Assembly: GCA_032358255.1 (NCBI GenBank)
Contig: JAULBX010000226.1
Coordinates: 1-64,000, forward strand
DNA: 64,000 nt
Source of the DNA: Heterotrichella gracilis
Lineage: Eukaryota; Sar; Xanthophyceae; Tribonematales; Xanthonemataceae
Direction: 5' to 3'
The notes under the pieces were generated by a model. It ran no database searches. It worked only from the letters and a program-made list of their open reading frames with translations, and had not been told where the DNA came from. Positions 56,420-64,000 of the stretch are shown here, in pieces. Numbering within the stretch: the first letter of the stretch is position 1; the number at the start of each line of letters is the position of its first letter. The position numbers and the translations under genes were made by a program.

Positions 56420-59400
56420 ATGAAGCCAAAGTCGAGTTCGAAATATACCCGCTCCCCGCGTCAGCTATTGACCGTCGTCTTGGGAGTTGCCGGGATTCTC
56501 TACCTGTGCTCGTTCGCAATCCTTCATGCCTTGAAGGCCCCAACACTGGCCAAACGCCGTGTCATAACAGAAACCAAGCACCCAGCGCATGAAAAGGAGG
56601 TGAAGCCTAAGGTGGAGCGGCGTGCCAAAACTGGGAGGCTCAACATCAAGACAACTCTCAGAGAACAAGGGGGGGGGCTTGCTGACACAAGGGGGCTCAG
56701 CACAGGGGATGTGGGGCGCTCTCGCACGAAACAGCGTGCCAAGGCAGCAATGCTAGGAGCCTTTGTAGCCGATGCTGCCACAATGGGTCTGCACTGGTGA
56801 GCCTTGCATCCAACTAGATCACTGGGCTCGCTCACCATGCCTGTCCCATCTAGTCAGCGCCCGAGTCGTTAAGCGCACTTGCTCCCTTCTCCAGGATCTA
56901 TGATACAAGTGACATCCAGGACAAGCTCAAAGCTGCCCACAAACTCCTGGAACCAGAATTCTTTGAGCCACCCTCGTCACCGTTCTACCAGGTGCGCTTT
57001 CCCTTGCTCTGTGCATCTGCGCCAGTCGCTACCACAAGCTGCCTGACCTGGTTTTACTTGTGCTCCAGTACTTCCCTGGGAGCTTCAGCCCATATGGTGA
57101 CGAAGTGCTGCCACTGGCGCGGACCATAGCTCGGGTGGGTGAGCTCAAGGGCCCAGAATTTCAGGACTACTCCTTCAAATTCTTCAAAGAATACCCCGGC
57201 AGGCTCAATTCAGTCCCCAAGCAGTTTATCAAGAACGTGGAGAGTGGCAAGGCATGGCCAGACGCAGCTGTGTACGATGACCAAGCACATGGGTTGGTGA
57301 AGGTAAGAATTTTTAAAAACTCATGTGCACGTAGTGGCCTTCTTGCATGCCACTGGCCACTCCGGTGCCATTGGCCACTATGCTCTTATCCACTCCCTCC
57401 AAGCCCAGTAGTGGTTTGCAAACCTTTGTGTGTTTTGTTAATGGGATGAAGTTGCCATGCCCGTTTGCTTGAGGGCTATATCTTTGGCAATATTGGTCCC
57501 AAAATTCATATAGCACGTCTAAACCCGAAGTGTTAGCATCCATGTGCTTCACCTTAGAATAAGCAGCACTCATTCCATACAATGCCCTCCCTCAACTGCA
57601 TGGGCAGGCAGTGAGCCATCATTTGCGATTTGCTCCCCCCTCTGCCCCCACCCTTCACAACCTGTTTTGCACCATGATGGCAATGCATAGTAATAAACAT
57701 TTTTAATGCCACTAATTTTTATTGTATGCTGCCCAGGTGGCGCCAATCGTTGCCCGGTACGCTGGCCTCCCCCAGCTGGAGTCCAAGGTTGAGGAGGCAG
57801 TGAAGACGCACCAGAGCAACCCCATAGCCATCTCGCTGTCGGTGGCGGCGGCAAAGCTGCTGGAACAGGTGGGTGGGACGGGACAGAAGGCAGGCCCATG
57901 GGTATTGCCTCTGATATGTGGCTGCTGTTCTGGCCGCTTGGAATGAGGGGTTGCATGATCCAGCTTTGTGGCATGTCCACTGTTGATGCTGTAGAATTTG
58001 GATTACTCATGTCATCGATTGCATCCAAGGAAATGTAATGAGAGTTGTTGACTGGTAATGCGCACTGAAGAGCCCGAAATGCCTGTAATGTGCGTGCCAG
58101 GCCATGATTGCGTGATGATATGCCCACCTGGTGATAGGCAAACATCACAATCTGGGTCATGTTATCAATCGCATCCACTGCCATGGAAGACCATGACTGG
58201 CAGTGTACACCAAGGAACCTGAGTGCGCTGGACGATGTCAACATGCCACTTTTATACTCGCACATTTGCACTTGAATTACCGAAATGGCTTCCATACTGT
58301 GCCCGTAGCCATACATTATGTTGCCCCATGCTGTACCGGTAACTGTGGCCATTTCTGCGGCTACCCTCCCAGGTGGTTCTGGGGTCCACCATCAAGGCCG
58401 CCCTGGAGTGGGCTGGCGTGGAGGGCAACCTCAACCCCGACCAGCGCAAGGCGGTGATGCAGGCACTGGAGTACGAGGGGAAAAGCCTGACAGGTAGGTG
58501 ATGCGGCGAACATACAAGAGGTGACTGCATGTGGTGCTGGGCAGGGTATGGTGGAGGGTTTTGGGCTTTGGGGGCTAACGTGACACATTTGCTTCTTTGG
58601 AGTGTTGGGGTAGGTATGGGGAGAGGGATGACAGGGATGGTATAGGCGTCCCTCATCTCACACAAATTGCATGAGAGGGTCATTCCTTTGGGCTGAAATC
58701 GAGGGATCGATTACATGTTCCTACCAAAAGAGTGTTGGTTTGGCCACATGTCCCAGGGGACCAGAAGCGTGTGCATTGGTTAATTGCTGCACGGTAGGGT
58801 GTGCCTTGGGCCTCCGTGGCACCCTTCTCCAAATGATTCAAGCCGCCTGGTGATTTTGATCTTGCAAGTATCACAAGCTCAGACACATGCAGCCTGCCAT
58901 CAAAGCTGTTTTGCGCAAGCTGTACAAGAGCGACTGCTCATTTGGCTGAAATGCTAGAAAGCATGAAACTAACTAATCAACTCTGGTGTGCTGCAGAGGC
59001 TGTTGCTCATTTTGGCCAGACATGCCACTTGCCTGGCAGCTTCCAGGGGCCAATCTACACGCTGCACACGCAGGTGCACTACGCGGAAGCTGTGCGCGCC
59101 AACATACTGGCAGGTAACTCACATTCTCATGCGCAATATAGGTGCAAGTATTTGGTGCTATACTGGCACGCGGGGGACCAGCGGAATAAGACCTGCAACT
59201 TGCGTAGTTGGCGTGTGCACTGTGCGTGGGCGATGCATGGGCATGGCTGATGCGCAATCAAGGATGCATGGTGGATTGCATATATGGTGGATGCCCAATC
59301 AGGGGTGCATGGCAATACCGGGGAGCATTTGATCCTCACCAGTGCCCTGTTTGGACTAATTTACAGCCACGGTGCAAAATTCCACTGCCATTGCCACGTG

Positions 59401-59603
59401 GCCTTGTTGACCGCCCATGTGCCCCTCCCACCCCCCCAGGCGGCGACAACGCGGGTCGGGCGCACCTCATTGGCGCCATGTTTGGTGCGGCTGGCGGCCT
59501 GAGCAAGATCCCGCCCACCTGGCGCGACAAGACGCTGCTGTATAAGGAGGTGGAGAGCCTGGCGCTGGAGATTGTGCAGCAGTGGGGCAAGGACCAGGCG
59601 TGA
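56420..59603 (+). CDS. ADP-ribosylglycohydrolase / J1-crystallin-like protein with N-terminal membrane anchor
   Basis: The family removes ADP-ribose from proteins or small molecules using two Mg ions; J1-crystallin-like members have poorly known substrates. Seven exons: 56420-56796, 56895-56991, 57069-57302, 57737-57868, 58373-58493, 58997-59113, 59440-59603. Phases join to 413 aa. Residues about 16-38 (LLTVVLGVAGILYLCSFAIL) are a likely signal anchor after a basic start, then a Lys/Arg-rich linker. The domain begins near 108: AAMLGAFVADAATMGLHWIY, the J1-crystallin form of the first metal motif. The C-terminal motif is GGDNAGRAHLIGAMFGAA; the second Asp of the classical GGDTD is absent, as is common in this subgroup. 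Intron 5 ends with dispersed repeat R1c close to the acceptor. Confidence 0.88.
58910..58975 (+). repeat. Dispersed repeat copy R1c near an intron 3' end
   Basis: Resembles 12-58 and 40697-40755 (core gcgactgctcatttggctga / gactgctaatctggct, then a gcatg..actaac end). It ends about 20 bases before the acceptor of exon 6 of the ADP-ribosylglycohydrolase gene, so it may supply branch-point or tract sequence. Confidence 0.55.
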
Positions 59604-60240
59604 GCGGGGCAAGAACAGGGAAGGTGTATATGCCGCAGGCCTTGCATGAGCCCACCTTCCGGATGCTTGTATTTTTTGCTGGCGTGACCGACCCTCACCG
59701 CCCCTTTATGCCCCGGGGGTGTACTATTTGCAGGGATGTCAAAAACAGTTGCGAAGATGTAGTCCTACTAGGTCCTACAATGATTTTTGATGTTCAAACC
59801 CTCTGTTTTTGTTTTTCTGCCCGTCCTGGTCCCTTCCTTGGAGAGGAATGCACGTGAACATACGGCAGTAAAATTCAGTCCCTAGCCAGGATCCACACTG
59901 TCTAATATTGAAAAATTACTCAAAATTCAGTGAAAGTACTCATAATCAAAACGCATTTTTCGACGTGGCTACTATCAGAACCAGGATCTATTGCAGCACC
60001 CCGGTTTGCACACTTAGCAACTTCAGTCATATGCGAGTTGCGCACAAGAACATCTCTACTGGGGGTTATTTTTGCACGCATGCATGTTTTGAACAGCCTG
60101 TGCCAAGGGCCCGTGCAGACTACTGCTCACGTTTGAAATCGATTTTTCCAAACTCAGCTTCACTACTAGGTCAACCAAAAAGTTGTTGACAGAACGGGGC
60201 CCCTGTTCACGCTACCTTGAAACCCACGTATCGCCTAGCC
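59604..60240. other. 3' flank of the ADP-ribosylglycohydrolase gene
   Basis: 637 bases with no recognisable gene. The GC content drops after about 59750. Presumed 3' UTR followed by the upstream region of the next gene. Confidence 0.5.
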
Positions 60241-61863
60241 GCCATGAACTCTTCTGGGGAGGGATCCCAATCTGCCCGAGGACACGTCAACTGCCTCCCT
60301 GACGACGGCAAAGGTATGCTGCCAAGCATGGCACATGTGCGTAGTTGCTGACTATGTGTGGTAGCATATTGTCAGTGTGATAGAAGGAGTTATCTTTTCC
60401 ATGGGCAGCCTTGCACACAGTCTTTTTTACAATGACAATATGTGTGACGGATGGCACTACCAATCACCCAGTTTGGCGGTGATTGCATGAACTGTTTCAT
60501 GATCATCATGGGCATATTTATTGCCTTCAGTAATGTTGCAATTTTGTAAATTACAAAATGTGCTTCTTTCTATCTCAATCCTTGAACGCTGCAATCCGCT
60601 TTGGGGTTGTTGGGACAAAATCATATCCTGGGTACGCTGTGGCACAAACGACCTTCAAGGTGAGTCACCTTGTCGATGGCATGAGGTGGCATGCCGTGGG
60701 TGTGACAGACCCCCATGCTGGGGCTGCTTTTTCGCAATATACTTCACCTTCATACTTGTGAATGCTTATTTTGCTAGCCCAGCCTGCCCCAGGTTCATAA
60801 CCCGGCACTGTGTCTTCATGGCCACTGCTACTCCCTGAGGGGTACATGGGCAACCCGTTTGATATACACATTCCCCCTGGTTCACTGCCTTTCCGTGGTA
60901 TAAACCACACAGCCTTCGACCAGGCGTATCTTGTCAACAGATCGCACTGCAATATACAAATGTAGTTTCGAGCCGTGTGCTCGGGTCTCTGCAGCCGTGT
61001 GCTCGACTCACTGCCGAGGTTCCATATGCATGCATGCATCTTGCAGCAGGGCTGTTGAAGGTTATGTGCCCGCGCAACGCTTGCACTGTTCGTGTCTGTA
61101 TGTCTGGTTTCCAAAACCCATCCCTCTGAACTGCAACGTGTGGGTCAGTCACACAGTGGGTCCTGTTCTTTGCCACCTGTTTGCCAGCAGGTGCACCCAC
61201 TGGGTTGACAACTTAGGGTGAACCAAGTGTTTCATATTGGCTGTGGAAGCCCCTGGTGGTCTGTCTTTAAGGAGGACCTGCAGCTGCTCGCCATGAGTTC
61301 CCTGATTTCACCTGAGGAGGAGGCGCACATCCACAGCCTGCCTGGTGAGCCCCTGGCACAGGTATCACCTAGATAGCGCTGTGTAACGTAGGTCATGCAC
61401 ATATTGGTCACATCTCTTTGTATTGTAGGCTACATTAAAGAGCCCCTTGGTCTGTGCCAGGAGGTTTCCTCTGCACGCTGTGCCCTGCAGACGCACCTGG
61501 GGTGCAGTGTCGACTGGGAGGCAAAATCAAACGTGCACGGGTCCGTTGTATCAAATCTGATGCGTTAATTGTTGGGATCTAAACTAGCCACACGGCAAGT
61601 GGTGGCGGAGCAAGGTGATCACTGGTATCTGTATGCCCATATTCTCTTTCAAATTTTGGTGACAGTGCGTTAGCATTGACCGTGTGCTGGGCGTTGGTCT
61701 GAACCGTGAGGTGCGCGTCCTGGAGACACCACGCTTAGCTCAGTCTAGCAGGCTTGTATAGGACCAACAACCTGCACAGGGCATTAGCGCTAAAAAAAAC
61801 TTGGGGAAAGTGTGAGCAGCGTGTATAGCAGAGGAGCCTATAACACTGCTCCCGGCTGCGCAG
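60241..61863 (+). other. Region with unplaced candidate exons upstream of the F-box gene
   Basis: Candidate coding pieces: 60244-60314 (MNSSGEGSQSARGHVNCLPD, then a GTATGC donor), 61294 onward (MSSLISPEEEAHIHSLP then GTGAGC), and about 61429-61560 (GYIKEPLGLCQEVSSARCAL). The first two both reach an LP and a phase-1 donor, whereas the F-box exon needs phase 0, so none joins it directly. A copy of repeat R3 fills 60970-61205. It is unclear whether this is a separate gene or alternative 5' exons. Confidence 0.3.
60970..61205 (+). repeat. Dispersed repeat R3, copy b
   Basis: Homologous to 44203-44420 in the same order and orientation, including the catatgcatgcatgcat palindrome and gtcctgttctttgccac. 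The opening gtgtgctcggg/gtgtgctcgac piece is itself duplicated in this copy. Confidence 0.75.
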
Positions 61864-62859
61864 GTGCTGCTGTGCTTGAATATGGATGAACGCGAGCGCG
61901 CCGCCGCGGTGTGCAAGCGCTGGCGCGACCTGCTGCTCCGCCAGGGCGTGCTGTGGGAGCAGGTGGATAGGTCCTGGAGGCGCATTGTGGGCGGACTGTA
62001 TCAGCACCTGCATTACACCAGAGAACTTGCCTTCCCATGGATTGGTCACCTAAATACTGAGGAATGCATGCGTTTGGTTACTGGGTTGACACCGGCACGC
62101 GCGCAAGTGCTGCGTCTTGGGGCGTATAGCGACTGGCTGACACCAACGCTGGACATCATGGAACCTCTCTTTGTGGCAATCGCACGCCTGCATCGGCTGC
62201 AGGTGCTGGACATATATTGTTCTTCCAAGTACTGCGATCGAGGCCAGCAAGCAGGCAATGCTGCAGCGGACTATGAGCGCTTGGCAGCTGCAACTGCAAA
62301 CCTCACCAACCTGACAGCCCTCACCAGCCTTTCTTTATACCTGAGCTACCACTGCGGGGCTGGTGGTCCTGGGCCCTACCCTTTGCCAGTCCTACCCACA
62401 GTGGTTGATGCAGAAATGAGCCAGTGGCGCCTACCCCTCAGCAGCCTGCCCAACCTGCGCAGCTTAAACTTGCGCGCACTTTGTGACACATTGGACCTGC
62501 GCACTGCAACCGCGCTGACCGCTCTCACCATGAACACCAGCCGCTCAATAGTGAAGCTGCCACAAGGCGCACCGGGGTGGCTCGCTGGCCTGACCAAGCT
62601 CACCCTCACCGCCTTGGCAAGGGAATGCGACCCACCCATGCTGGCAGAGGGCGATTGGGCACGCTTCCTGCCACCCGTGCGCAGCCTGTGGCTTGACATC
62701 TCCCAGATCTTAGCACCAAAGCTGCTACCCCACCTGCCAGCCACCATTGAGGAGCTGAGTGTGATCGACATTTCAGGCACACGCAGGGGGTACATTCAGC
62801 TCGCAGTCTTGCCCAAGCTTACCTTCCTGCATTGTGGACCTGGCAATGTACTGTCATGA
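61864..62859 (+). CDS. F-box / leucine-rich-repeat protein (5' end unresolved, 3' end possibly frameshifted)
   Basis: Probably a substrate receptor of an SCF ubiquitin ligase. The main exon opens after the acceptor tgcgcag at 61863 with VLLCLNMDERERAAAVCKRW, the second half of an F-box (ERAAAVCKRWRDLL then VLWEQV). The first half, usually LPxExL, must lie upstream or is missing. If translation begins inside this exon, Met at 61882 is the first start. From about residue 100 there are irregular LRRs: LTNLTALTSLSLYLSY, LSSLPNLRSLNLRALCDTLD, ALTALTMNTS, LAGLTKLTLTALA, and LPKLTFLHCGPGN. The frame stops at 62859, but another frame directly after reads MTLTILSQDYIQLLPLPELS, which looks like a further LRR, suggesting a frameshift, unseen intron or sequence error. 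Confidence 0.7.
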   Translation: MLLCLNMDERERAAAVCKRWRDLLLRQGVLWEQVDRSWRRIVGGLYQHLHYTRELAFPWIGHLNTEECMRLVTGLTPARAQVLRLGAYSDWLTPTLDIMEPLFVAIARLHRLQVLDIYCSSKYCDRGQQAGNAAADYERLAAATANLTNLTALTSLSLYLSYHCGAGGPGPYPLPVLPTVVDAEMSQWRLPLSSLPNLRSLNLRALCDTLDLRTATALTALTMNTSRSIVKLPQGAPGWLAGLTKLTLTALARECDPPMLAEGDWARFLPPVRSLWLDISQILAPKLLPHLPATIEELSVIDISGTRRGYIQLAVLPKLTFLHCGPGNVLS

Positions 62860-62936
62860 CCCTCACCATACTGAGTCAGGACTACATCCAGCTTCTGCCT
62901 CTGCCAGAGCTCTCCCCTGCATCCTGATCTGCAGCT

Positions 62937-63255
62937 CCAGGGGCAGTGCAAGCAGCTGCCAGTGGACGGGCAGAGGGGGGAGATAGAGGTGGGAAGCAAC
63001 AAGGGTCAGCAGCCGGTCGGACAGGGGAGGCGTGTTAGGATGGAGGAGCTGGAGGGGCAGCCGGTGGAACTAGTGGATGACAGCAACAGGCTGGATGCCT
63101 TGCGGTGGGTGCAGGGCCATGTGGAGGGGTTGCGTGCCTGCGAGGCCAACGCCCATGCGGGAGTCTTGACCTGTGCCAGGGCCAAGAAATGGGAGCATGC
63201 ATATCGTGTAGTGTGCTACGCAATGCTGGAGCAGGTACAGGCGTGGACTTTTTCA
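62937..63255 (+). other. Possible last exon of the F-box gene
   Basis: After an AG at about 62930, an open frame reads QCKQLPVDGQRGEIEVG, then LVDDSNRLDALRWVQGHVEG and AYRVVCYAMLEQ before a donor-like caggtac at 63236. The composition is gene-like and the LP/Leu pattern suits an F-box/LRR C-terminus. It cannot be joined to 61864-62859 without a frame change, so it is left separate. Confidence 0.35.
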
Positions 63256-64000
63256 TGAAGTAGGATCTGAAGCCATGTGGCAGTCTGCAGTCTCTGAGAG
63301 TACTAAATACTTGCAGGCAGTCTCTGAGAGTACTAAATACTTGCTCAGTGACGAAAACAAGGTGGCATCTGTGCATGCATATAACGTAAACTTGGTATCC
63401 AACGCCATGCTAGGAAGTGCTGCAGACATACCATTGGTCCAAATAATACATGATCCAATCATGATGCTGCATGCATAAAAAGGTCACGACAATTTGAATT
63501 CAACGGTCATTTCCAAGTCGCTCTGGATTTCTCTTTGTATCAGGTGCAAAGCCAGGCTCACGCCTGATCATGTGTGCGATGTTGCAATTTTGGACAGACT
63601 GCCATTTTGAATACCAGAAGCAAATGTTTGAAATTGATGATGCTGTCCAGTGCACGCATATGGGGACATATTAAGCAGACACATCATTGACTTGTTGTGA
63701 TTCACGAGCTTCTACATTTGCAACCAACCTTTGGTGGCACCTTTGGTTGCACTGCAGAGTCTTACTGCAAAGGTGGCTCCTAATTAGCATAGGAGCAAGT
63801 ACATTATAAATGAGCGGACGCCGTCCAGGGCCGGCCTCAATTTTGCACAAATGAGTCATCATAATCACTTGCCATAATGTCAACATTTGCACAGTGTGTC
63901 ACATACTCTGACTACGAACTAACCAAAGTATTCTGGATATAAAAAACTGATACCATACGTCATAGACTATAGATATTGATGTGTACACGACTAAATGATT
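63256..64000. other. Right edge, no gene recognised
   Basis: AT-richer sequence with no convincing ORF. A 30-base unit (cagtctctgagagtactaaa...) is tandemly duplicated at 63287-63344. The rest shows nothing specific. Confidence 0.5.

Noticed and set aside
57570-58352. 260-codon minus-strand ORF
   Set aside because: It overlaps exon 4 and introns of the ADP-ribosylglycohydrolase gene, which has conserved motifs; the antisense ORF has none.

Overview
The window is nuclear DNA of a green alga (Chlorophyta). Three kinds of evidence point there. The gene families are plant-type: a CDKC kinase, the land-plant style of cytosolic pyruvate kinase, HVA22, and proteins with chloroplast transit-like N-termini. 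Coding sequence is GC-rich and cut by many short GT-AG introns. TTTAGGG/CCCTAAA telomere-like motifs are scattered through introns, and TGTAA motifs lie downstream of stop codons. A volvocalean relative is plausible, but the genus cannot be fixed from the sequence.

Layout, left to right: a Q-rich TAF4-like TFIID subunit with an RST domain (minus, runs off the left edge); SPT5 elongation factor (plus, 18 exons, 1127 aa); a CDKC/CDK9-type kinase (minus, 8 exons, 604 aa); an unrecognised 828-aa coiled-coil protein (plus, 13 exons); a plant cytosolic-type pyruvate kinase (minus, 12 exons, 681 aa); a proteasome assembly chaperone 1-like protein (minus, 7 exons, 256 aa); an unrecognised probable plastid membrane protein with a very acidic tail (plus, 14 exons, 676 aa). 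Then comes a 5-kb gene-poor, repeat-rich stretch (41.7-46.8 kb) with a tRNA-like element, a dispersed repeat and a broken Q-rich ORF. It is followed by an MscS-like channel with a plastid-type presequence (plus, 9 exons, 644 aa), an HVA22/REEP protein (minus, 7 exons, 345 aa), an ADP-ribosylglycohydrolase-like protein (plus, 7 exons, 413 aa) and an F-box/LRR protein (plus, incomplete model). All complete exon models were joined by hand; splice phases match at every junction and the total lengths are multiples of three.

Functional grouping: the first 16 kb hold three RNA polymerase II factors, for initiation (TAF4), elongation (SPT5) and the kinase type whose known substrates include SPT5 (CDKC). 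SPT5 and CDKC are convergent neighbours.

The most unusual signal is structural. Many introns, and two 3' flanks, contain short imperfect direct copies of the adjacent exon edge, usually including the splice site itself. Examples occur in SPT5, pyruvate kinase, the plastid protein gene and the channel gene. The best are 35- and 37-nt exact matches. The DNA between copy and original often contains TTTAGGG-type motifs. These 'exon-edge echoes' look like a recurrent local duplication process that builds or enlarges introns and leaves decoy splice sites.
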